Shown piece by piece: positions 44,701 through 56,700 of a stretch of 64,000 bases of DNA. The DNA lies in the NCBI RefSeq assembly GCF_020080835.1, contig NC_058164.1, positions 25,742,270-25,806,269 of the forward strand, read 5' to 3'. Source of the stretch: Cotesia glomerata (Eukaryota; Arthropoda; Insecta; Hymenoptera; Braconidae). The notes beneath the pieces were generated by a model. It ran no database searches and was not told the DNA's origin. It worked only from the letters and a program-made list of their open reading frames with translations. Positions within the stretch are counted from its first letter, which is position 1. The number at the start of each line of letters is the position of its first letter. The position numbers and the translations under genes were made by a program.

Positions 44701-47700
44701 ACTCCCGAATTTCTCTAAATATTTAAATAATTAAATATTGTACAGGCGTAAAACCTTCGAAAAGACATTTGAAGTGAATTTTAAATCGAAAACGCGTTGA
44801 TGACTCGGTAAGTCATCAAGGGATCGATAACTAACTAGCCGTCTAATCGTTTCCTTGACGTTGTCGGTGTGCGTGTCTACGTTAACCTCTTTCGGGTGAA
44901 CTCCTCGGAGGTTTCTTGATCGTCATACATATCACCCTCGGTTTTGTATTCCGCCCAACTTCTTCACTTAAATCCTCACCCCCGACCCTTTCGCCCCTAA
45001 AACCTGGCCTATAACCTACAACATACAACCTCATACCTAACAACTTCCTCTTTATGCTCATGTGTTATAAAACTACGCACTGATAGAACGATTTTTTATT
45101 TCTATGTAATTTATAGGAAATATTAATGATAATTATTGTATCAAGGATGAAAATTAGTTGATTAATCTAAAAAAAGACAGATAAGGGCTTTGGAAAAATT
45201 TTTATACCTAAATTTAGTTATTTGACCTTAACTATCTACAAAGGAGCAGATTTAGCGATCATGCGCCATCTGTTAGAAGTTTGCAACACTTTTGATCAAA
45301 TAAATTACCGATTTTTGGGTTTTAGTTTAAATATAAATTTTTTTCACGTAAATGAGAAATTTTTAGTATTTAAAAAGATTAATTAACAAATGATTTATTA
45401 GAAAATAATTGAATAAATATTTCTTAATAGGAAATTATTTCTTAAACATTCCTGCTGATTTTTGAGATTTATTTATGAAATTTTTTATTTTTATGTGATT
45501 TATAGAAAATATTAATGATAATTAATTGTATCATGGATGAAAATTAGTTGATTAATCTAAAAAAAGACAGATAAGGGCTTTGGAAAAATTTTTATACCTA
45601 AATTTAGTTATTTGACCTTAACTATCTACAAAGGAGCAGATTTAGCGATCATGCGCCACCTGTTGGAAGTTTGCAACACTTTTGATCAAATAAATTACCG
45701 ATTTTTGGGTTTTAATTTAAATATAAATTTTTTTCACGTAAATGAGATAAATTTTTAGTATTTAAAAAGATTAATTAACAAATGATTTATTAGAAAATAA
45801 TTTAATAAATATTTATTCATAGGAAATTATTTCTTAAACATTGTTTTGTACCAAATATTTCTAACTATTTAATATCCCATTTTAAAATATTCAATAGGGA
45901 TATTTAAATAGTTAATAGTGATATATATCAGCTAGGCTTATATTTTTAAATTTTTATATCACAAAAATCAGAGTTTAACAAAAAGACCATTTGTAAAATT
46001 GGACAATGAGAAAAATAGTGGGGGTAGAAAGGTTGAGATGTTCTCTAACGTTTAACCTACAATATAATTAGACACGTCGCAAACAAACAATATGGCGGCT
46101 CAGCGACACACATTGATATGTGTACAGGTGTCGCTGTTGCTCTTACTAATCTATAGACATAACTGTTGGCTAGTGTCCAGCCATCTACCGACAAATTCTC
46201 CTAATAAATATTTATTAACTATTAATAAATGTTGCTTGGTGGTAACAAATATTTATTTAAATATTCCTCGGCCTTTGTTACCATCAACAATATTTATTTA
46301 ATATAACCACCTAACTTACTTCACTTTAATAAATAGTTTTAATTATTAAACAATATATTTTTGCTCCCTAAATTCTTACATCAGTACCGAACCCTTTTAA
46401 AAAAAATCCTTGGGCATTTTTTTCTCTACAAGGCAAGCCAGAGCTCAAGATAAAGATTAAAGAAAAATAAAAAATAATATTGAGAAAACGAATGAGTAAT
46501 ATCTCTTTCCCTTGAAGGTTGTCTGAGGCTCACTCTTTATTATTTCTTTTTCTTAACGTGGCCTCGTACTTCAGCCCGCGGATAAATAAAAAATAGCAAG
46601 CAAGTAACTCCGCAAAAACTCTCTACACAAATAATAACAACAGTAAGTATGTATGTATAAGGATAAAAAAATATCAAACCGAGGCCTTGAGCCGCGATTT
46701 CTCGAGACTGAGACCGAGACTGCAAGTTATTCGGCTCGACCTTAATTTCCGGCGGTAACGAGGGCGTGACGACTCGCTGGCCCTCGTTGTCGTTGCTCAA
46801 TCGGGCCCAGGCATGTTTATTCGCAAAATGTCCCCCCAAGGCCCATTTGAGCCTTCCAAAGGATAAAGGAGACCATTGACGACGTTGTTACGCATCGATG
46901 ACGCTTCATGTACACCCACTTCCTCTTTATGCCACACCTTGCCGGTTAAATGACAGAAAAAGCGCTTTTTTTGGGGTCTTGTCCCAATTAATGACAAGGT
47001 GGTACCAATTATTGGACATAGGGTTTTTTGATTGGAAAAAATCCGAGTTTTTTTCTTGGAGTGAATGAGAGTTAATAGAGCCTAATCCGAAAGGAACGAA
47101 AGCGTGTCGGATAATCCCGAAAGGGTGGACTGAAGACTAATTCCGAGGGTGATTGGAGTCGAAGAAATGATGAAAGTCGCACATACCCCTGCGGGGTATG
47201 TGCCAATGAAGACAGACAAAAGTTTATTGTCCTAACGGGTCATTGAAGTGTGACAGGACGTGGGGAAAAAATTCGGGGGTAGTCGACCGAGAAATCCCTC
47301 CCAGTTGATTCACGAGCAAATGATTTCATTATCGGTCCCCTGCTTTTTTAGGTACTAAAAAAAATTTGAGGGTGGAGCGAAAAAATGTCGCTATTGAATT
47401 TTTTTTTTTAATTATTTTTAAGTCGAATTTTGGAAGATATTGAAAAAATGGCTGTAGAAGAAAATTCAATATTTATAGATATATTTTGTGTTTTGATATT
47501 AATCAAAAAGGTCAAGTTATAATTTCAATTAAAAATTATATCTTGACTTTTTCCTTTAAATTTTAAATAAAGGGCTTGAGATATTTAAAAAAATTGATGA
47601 GGACCTTTTAAATAGATAATTAAATTTCCTAAAAAAAAAGGTCTTTTGTAATTTTTTCATATCTTCAATATTAAGTCGTAAATTTTGAATATTGATATTT

Positions 47701-50700
47701 ATCAAAAAGATCACTAGTGATACATGAAAAAAAAAATTATATGAAAAATTACAATACACTGATAGAAGAATTTAGTACGTACTAAACTGATTTAGTAACA
47801 AAATTTTTATTCATTTATTTTTGGGAGAAATAAATATTTTGTGCCCATCAATATTATTTGTTACAATTTAATAAATGATTTTTTTATATAAACAAAGCCT
47901 TATTGCTTGGAAATAAATATTTAGTTCCACCAAATAATATTTAGTAACAAGTACTAAATATTTCTTTGGCAAGTAGTCTATTATTGATATATTTAAAACT
48001 TGTTTAATTTAAAATTTTATAAATGTCTCAAACAAAAAAATATAATTTAAAGAAATTCTTTTCTTTATAATACCTTATATTTTTACTTAAAATTATTTTT
48101 ATTTATTTCAAGTTAAAAAGTTAGGTTACACGGTAAAATAAGTTAAAAAATTAATTTTTTTGATACAAATAAACGATTTGTTAAATATTAACAAATATTT
48201 TTAACTATAAACAAATATTTTTAACTATAAACAAATCCTTCTATCAGTGTATATATATATATACTAGCCGTTACCCGCCCGCTTCGCGTGGCGTACAATA
48301 TACGTGTATTTGTATATCTATATTCACAAATATAGGTATACAAATACATAGAGTGATCATATAATGGTACATGATCATCTATTATGGCTTTTACCTTATA
48401 TAAAAATTTTTAATTTTTTCTATATTTAATGCCTTCTTATTATCCTTTAGGAATTGAATTTTATAATTTTTTAATTAACGCCCACGCAAGGATTTGTGAG
48501 GGTGGCATTTCATAAAATTCATTCTTTACAGCTCAAAAACTCCAAAAAAATCCATCTGGCCCAGTTTCAATCCTTTAGCTGCTATAGATTAAAAGGTACA
48601 ATTTCTTTTAATTTTACGCCCACGCACGGACATGTGGGGGTAGAATTTAATGAAATTTATTCTTAACAGCTCAAAAACGCCAAAAAAGCATTCTGGCCAT
48701 GTTTCAAAGTATTAATAGCTATAGATTGAAATTAACGAATTTTTTCTTAATTTGACGCCCACGCACGGGCACGCCAGGGGGGTGGAATGTCACAGAATTC
48801 CTTTTTAAAAAATTTCTAAATGTAATTTGAGACATTCTGACCAAGTTTTGAACTATTAAAAGCCATAGTTGAAAAATATGAATTTTTTTTCGTGAACACC
48901 CCCGCAACCCCCCTTGTGGGTGGAATTTCGTGAATTCCGTTCTTAGCTGACCTCTACTTGGCAAAAGGAATATTCCTGCTAAATTTCAAGTCTCTAGGTC
49001 TTATAGTTCCAGAGATATCGTGATGAGTGACTATCTATATCTACACGGGAAAAAATTTCTGGGAAAATTTACGATACAACTATTGTAAAGCTGGACTATA
49101 CTTTGATTACTATTAATTTTCAAATATTTTAGAAGAAAAAATACTATTTATTCATGAAAAAATACGATATTACTATTGTAAAAAGTAAGAGATGAAAATT
49201 GTCCAGTGCTGCCTCTGTATCTTTCCAATAGAACTATAGCAAATTTTACAATAGTTGAATTGGAATGTTTCTCAATTAGTGTGAGTGATGGCCGTGCACA
49301 GCGCTAGACTCCGAGTTTATGTAAATGTTAAAGGATATGTGTCTTAGTTTACCTCAGGTAGCGTAGAGGGAGAGTCTCTGGCTGCCAACACAGAGTTCTG
49401 GGTTCGATTCCCAGATAGCACGAAAATGTCGGTTTCTTTTTTCGATTACTGTACAGGTACCAATTAGTCCACTCTTCTATCTCTCTCCCTCCCTAATATT
49501 TCTTTTAAAAAAACCAACTGTGAATTTTTACAATAGTTGAATTGTAAAGTTCACAAACACATATTGTATAATTTGCTCTATAGTATTCGACTTTTTAAGA
49601 CTCTTGCTTGTCTTATTTGTTGGATAAAATTTACAATAGTAGATCGTAAAAATTACTAAATAAGAAGTATAGTCCACCGTTACTCTTTTATTTAGTAAAA
49701 ATTACAATAGTAAATTAGTAAAAACTCCTTCAATTTTATTTCCGTGTATAGAAAGTCTCCTATATATATATATAAATACATACATATATAAACTTTTGAA
49801 CTAATGGCATTTTCTGAACCAGCTTGACGAACTGAGTCAGGAAATAGCAAAATTTTTCAAAAGTTCCGTCATGAGGACAAATGCAATAGTTAGATTTCTA
49901 TGAAATCTACTAAAAAAATAAATAAAAAGTATGAATAATCGAGGGTGGAAAAAAAATAAACAAGTAAATCCGGTGTCTAACGAGTTTTTACTGAGCGTAC
50001 TCACTGGGGCAATTAACCGGGGGTTTTCCAGGTAGTATAGCTTTTGCAAAGGAAGAATACCTCGAGAGAGCTTGCAGGGGTGGTGGCGAAATGAGTAAAG
50101 CAAAGTACTCTGACTCTGGGTGGAGGGATGAGGGCTTGAGGGATGTCGTGGCTAGAAAGAAACCCGGAAAGCCAAGCAAAGGGTTGTTGTATCGTGTTGC
50201 ACGGCATTTAAGACTTACACCAGTACTTTTAGGTATTTTTGTTCCGGGGCAGCGTGCACCACCACCTAGACGATAAATACAAACCATTTCGTATCTAATT
50301 CATCCCCTGTGTCTTGTTCCGTTCACTTTTAACCGGACAATCCATTTATTATTTTTTATTCTTACTCATAAATAAATTTTATTTATTCCTTCCCTTTTAA
50401 TTAAAACAAATTATTTTTTTTTTCTTTAGGCACTAAAATTTATTATCAAAAATTTTAAAAAAAAATCTACTTATCACTTAAGTTTGTCGCGATTCAAGAA
50501 TAAAATATCGCGAAAGGCTTGTTGGTAATTAAAATCCCGGCATAAAACACTCCGTTAACTTTATGCCTCTGAAATATACCTTTATAGAAATACCTTAATA
50601 TATAAACAGTTAAAAAGGGTTGCTAGTTGAGTAAAAAAAATATTTACAAGCGAAAATAACTACAAATGTTTTTTTTCTGTCGTTAATTTCTTAAAAATAA

Positions 50701-53700
50701 ACTCTGGCAATTAAAATCATACTTTTTAACGGGAAATTCAATTTTAAATACAGATCTCAAGAAATTGTTTTTTAATATAAATTCATTATCAAGTTATTAA
50801 GACAGTGATGTTTTTTTAAAATTGCATTTTAATTCAGTTTAATTTTATTCAATTATATTAATAGTTTTTTTTTTTTTTTTTTTAATCAATTATTTCAAGG
50901 TTAAAATTGAAGGGGAAAAATTGTAAGGAAAAATTTTTTTAGGAAATTTTTATAGTCCAGAAAGAAATATTTAATATTCAAGGTAATTTTTGGATATTTT
51001 AATAAGAATTTTAATTTTAATAGTGAAAAATAATTATTGAAGTAAAAAAATTAAAATTAATTCATTAAAATAATAAATTAAATTAAGATACTTTTTTTGT
51101 AGAAAATTTTTATGTTTTATAAAAAGTATTTTAAGTAATTTTTTTAATATTTTAGCCAGAATTTTGATCTTAAAGTTGCAAAAAAAAATTTTTGAAGTTT
51201 AAAAAATTGCAAAATAAATTTTTTTTTTAATTTAAAAGTTAAAAAATTAATTATTTTAAGGTAAATATTGAAGATATGGAAAAATTGTAATAAACTTTTT
51301 TTTTTAGGAAATTTTATAATACATTAAAAATATTCAATATTTATAAAAAAATTTATTTTTAGTTTAATTAAAATTAAAGGGTTAAATATGGAAGATAAGA
51401 AAAAATTTAGGAAAAATTTTTTTAAGAAATTTTATGCTTTATAAAAAAATATTCTTGGGAATTTTTTAATATTTTAACTAGAATTTTTGTATTAAATATT
51501 TACTAAAATTTTATTTTTTTTTAATTTAATTAAATTTAAGGGTTATTTAAGATACAAAAAAAATTCTTTTTTGAAATTTTATGCTCTAAAATAATTGTTG
51601 AATATTTTAGCTAGAATTTTGATTTTAAAGTCGCGAAAAATTATTATTGAAGTTAAAAAATTATGAAATTAATTTTTTAAAAATTTAAATGAAATTTAAT
51701 GGTTAAATATTGAAGATATGGAAAAAATATGAGACTTTTTAAGGAAATTTAATTCTCTATAAAAAGTGTTAGTAATTTTTAATATTTAAGCCAGAATTTT
51801 AATTTTGAAGTCTTAAAAATTAATTTCTGAAGTTAAAAAATTAGAAAATTAATTTTTTTTTTTAATTTAATTCAAATTTAAGGTTTAAATATTGAAGATA
51901 TGAAAAAAAATAGATTTTATTTCTAGTAATTATTTAATATTTTAATTTTAAAGTCTTGAAAAATAATTTCTGAATTTTAAAAATTACAAAATTAATTTTT
52001 TAAAAATTTAATTGAAATTTAAGGTTTAAAAAATTTAATTTTCTAGAAAAAAGCTATCTTATATTCATATCTTAAAATTTGAGTCTAAAATTTAGAAAAA
52101 TGAATTTTGATAAAGAAAAATTAAATTTTAGAAAAAAATGGCATTAAAAAATTTTTTTTAAACAAAAATTATTAAAGAATTCTAAGAAAAAGTTGAGAAA
52201 TGTGAAAAAAAATTGATTTTTAAGAAATGTCCCAATTATCGTAAAGAAAATTCCCACGTTTTTATAAAGCTAAAAAAAAAAAAAATTCGCGCTATCGTGA
52301 GATATTATTCATTGCCGGACTAGAATCTGTAAAAGAATCCTTAAAAAAAAAAAAAGTAATTTCTATATAATACTATGTAGCTCTCAGAACTGGTATCGTG
52401 GAGATTCCCTTGTTGCATCGCTGGTTATTGTGCCAGCGAGGGGTGAATTTGATTAAAGACCCCGGAGGCATCTTTCAATCTCTTATAAGTTTTTTGCCGG
52501 ATTTTTTGTTTTACATTTTACATTTTAAGCCAACATACACCTCGAGCCTTTATTTTACTTCTATACAAGTTCCTTCCCTAGCATCCCTTTGAGTCCTCTT
52601 GTCTTCCGGAAGCACCCTGTTTGTGTTCTCACACCAGCCGACGTAACGACTAATCACAATAACTGGTCTTATTAAACTCAGCTAACTAACCCGCTCTAAA
52701 TAAAATGTCCAACGGACATTTTTATTGATACGTCAAGCTTAATTACTTAATTTTTTATTTTTATGTGATTTATAGAAAATATTAATGATAATTAATTGTA
52801 TCACGGATGAAAATTAGTTGATTAATCTAAAAAAAGACAGATAAGGGCTTTGGAAAAATTTTTATACCTGAATTTAGTTATTTGACCTTAACTATCTACA
52901 AAGGAGCAGATTTAGCGACCATGCGCCACCTGTTGGAAGTTTGCAACACTTTTGATCAAATAAATTACCGATTTTTGGGTTTTAGTTTAAATATCAATTT
53001 TTTTCACGTAAATGAGATAAATTTTTAGTATTTAAAAAGATTAATTAACAAATGATTTATTAGAAAATAATTGGATAAATATTTCTTAATAGGAAATTAT
53101 TTCTTAAACATTCCTGCTGATTTTTGAGGTTTATTTATGAAATTTTTTATTTTTATGTGATTTATAGAAAATATTAATGATAATTAATTGTATCATGGAT
53201 GAAAATTAGTTGATTAATCTAAAAAAAGACAGATAAGGGCTTTGGAAAAATTTTTATACCTAAATTTACTTATTTGACCTTAACTATCTACAAAGGAGCA
53301 GATTTAGCGATCATGCGCCATCTGTTGGAAGTTTGCAACACTTTTGATCAAATAAATTACCGATTTTTGGGTTTTAGTTTAAATATCAATTTTTTTCACG
53401 TAAATGAGATAAATTTTTAGTATTTAAAAAGATTAATTAGCAAATGATTTATTAGAAAATAATTGAATGAATATTTCTTAATAGGAAATTATTTTTTAAG
53501 CATTCCTGCTGATTTTTGAGATTTATTTATGAAATTTTTTATTTTTATGTGATTTATAGAAAATATTAATGATAATTAATTGTATCATGGATGAAAATTA
53601 GTTGATTAATCTAAAAAAAGACAGATAAGGGCTTTGGAAAAATTTTTATGCCTAAATTTAGTTATTTGACCTTAACTCTCTACAAAGGAGCAGATTTAGC

Positions 53701-56700
53701 GATCATGCGCCATCTGTTGGAAGTTTGCAACACTTTTGATCAAATAAATTACACGGTTTTTGGGTTTTAGTTTAAATATCAATTTTTTTCACGTAACTGA
53801 GATAAATTTTTAGTATTTAAAAAGATTAATTAACAAGTGATTTATAAGAAAATAATTGAATAAATATTTCTTAATAGGAAATTATTTCTTAAACATTCCT
53901 GCTGATTTTTGAGATTTATTTATGAAATTTTTTATTTTTATGTGATTTATAGAAAATATTAATGATAATTAATTGTATCATGGATGAAAATTAGTTGATT
54001 AATCTAAAAAAAGACAGATAAGGGCTTTGGAAAAATTTTTATACCTAAATTTAATTATTTGACCTTAACTATCTACAGAGGAGCAGATTTAGCGATCATG
54101 CGCCATCTGTTGGAAGTTTGCAACACTTTTGATCAAATAAATTACCGATTTTTGGGTTTTAGTTTAAATATCAATTTTTTTCACGTAACTGAGATAAATT
54201 TTTAGTATTTAAAAAGATTAATTAACAAGTGATTTATTAGAAAATAATTGAATAAATATTTCTTAATAGGAAATTATATCTTAAACATTGTTTTGTACCA
54301 AATACTTCTTACTATTTAATAACCCATTTTAAAATATTTAATAGGGACATTTAAATAGTTAATAATGATATATATCAGCTAGGCTTATATTTTTAAATTT
54401 TTATATCACAAAAATCAGAGTTTAACAAAAAGAACATTTGTAAAATTGGACAATGAGAAAAATAGTGGGGGTAGAAAGGTTGAGATGTTCTCTAACGTTT
54501 AACCTACAATATAATTAGACACGTCGCAAACAAACAATATGGCGGCTCAGCGACACACATTGATATGTGTACAGGTGTCGCTGTTGCTCTTACTAATCTA
54601 TAGACATAACTGTTGGCTAGTGTCCAGCCATCTACCGACAAATTCTCCTAATAAATATTTATTAACTATTAATAAATGTTGTTTGGTGGTAACAAATATT
54701 TATTTAAATATTCCTCGGCCTTTGTTACCATCAACAATATTTATTTAATATAACCACCTAACTTATTTCACTTTAATAAATAGTTTTAATTATTAAACAA
54801 TATATTTTTGCTCCCAAAATTAAAAAAAATCAATTATATTACTCCTTAAATTCTATCAGTGCACTTTAGAATTTTTCTAAATTATCTTCTATAGTTTAAA
54901 AGAAAGTTCGGAGGATTTGTTGTAATGTGTGATATAATTTACGAAATTGATTTTCTTGGAATGCCGCGCGAGGGTAGCTATTACGATTGTATCTATTCTT
55001 AAGGGTGAGGAATGCCTTCGATCGTTTCGGCGCCAGAGATATGTATATGTATAGAGAAGAGTGAATAATGATAGTGATGGTTAATTCCATATTTTAAAGA
55101 ATTATTTAAACATTATCTGGGCTATATTTAGCCGGTCTCTCGTCTCGTCTGCTCAATTCTATTCGATGTTCCTAGCCTTTTCTCTAATGAACTCTGCCAG
55201 AGGTCATATAAGTCTCTTTGGGTTTTATTTTGCCGGTTTTTATTAATATTTCGGGGCGGTTTTTGGGATTAATGGTGCTTAAGTAATTCAGCGAAATAAA
55301 GAGGTGTGAGGATTATAATTAATTAATTTGTAAGCACTTGTGCAATTTTTAGGGTTGTAAATTGTAATATTACTTTTTAATAATTATTATTTATTTTTTA
55401 TTAATCGAAAATTGTTTTTTTTCCTATTTTAAGTCCAAATATTTTAGTAAAAATTACTTTTTTTAATTATGTAGTCCAATGTTTAGATTAAAAATTAATT
55501 TGTTTAATTTTGGAGCCAAAAATTGAATCAAAAATTGGTTTTTATAATTAAAGAGTCCAAAATTTGATAAAAAATTCATTTTTACAAATTTTGATCTCTA
55601 AAATTTGAATTTAAAGCTTATATTTTAGGTATTTAGCACAAAAATTTTAAAAATTAATTTTTAAAATTTCTAGACTTCAAAATTTGATCAAAAAATTAAT
55701 TTTTCTGTTATTTAGCTCAAAATTTTTATTAGAAACTAAATTTTCTCATTTTTGAGCCTGAAATTTGATCAAAAATCAATTTTTGTAAAATTTAGACCCC
55801 AAAATTTTAGTAAAGAAATTATTCATTTAATTTTTCGCTCCAAAAATTGACTAAAAAGTTGATTTTTTAGTTTTTTAGTCCAATGTTTAGATTAAAGACT
55901 AATTTTTAAAATTTTTGAGCCAAAAATTTAATAAAAAATTGGTCTTTTTAATTAAGGAACTCGAAATTTGATCAAAAATTGATTTTTTTAATTTTGAGCT
56001 CTAAAATTTGAATCAAAAGTTCATTTTTTAGTCGCTTACCATTAAAATTTGATCAAAAACTAATTTTCAAAATTTTGGCTCTAAATTTAGATCAAAAAAT
56101 TAATTTTTTAGTATTTGTGCCCAAAATTTTCATTAGAAACTAATTTATTTTAATTTTGGAGCCAAAAATTTAATAAAAAATTGGGCCTTCAAATTTTGGA
56201 GCACAAAATTAGATCAAAAATTTGTTTTTTATTAATTTAGGAGCCCAAAATTTGGTCAAAAATTAATTGCTGTAATTTTTAACCCTAAAATTTGGATTAA
56301 AAGTTTAATTTTAGTTATTTAGCTCAAAATTTGGATTAAAAACTAACTTTTTGAATTTTTGAGCCCAAATTTTGATCAAAAAATTAATGTTTCAGTTTTT
56401 TAGCCCAAAATTTCCATAAGAAACTGATTTTTTTAATTTTGAAGCCAAAAATTTGACCAAAAATTGGTTTTTTTAATTTTAGAAGCTCAAAATTTGATCA
56501 AAAATTAATTTCTTCAAGTTGGAGCCCTAAAATTTGAGTGAAAAGTTTATTTTTTAGTTATTTAGTTCAAAATTTGTATTAAAAACTTACTTTTCAAATT
56601 TTTGAGCCCAACATTTGATAACAAATTTAATTTTTCAGTTATTTAGCCCAAAATTTGATCAAAGATCAATTTTTACAATTTTTTGACCCCAAAATTTTAG

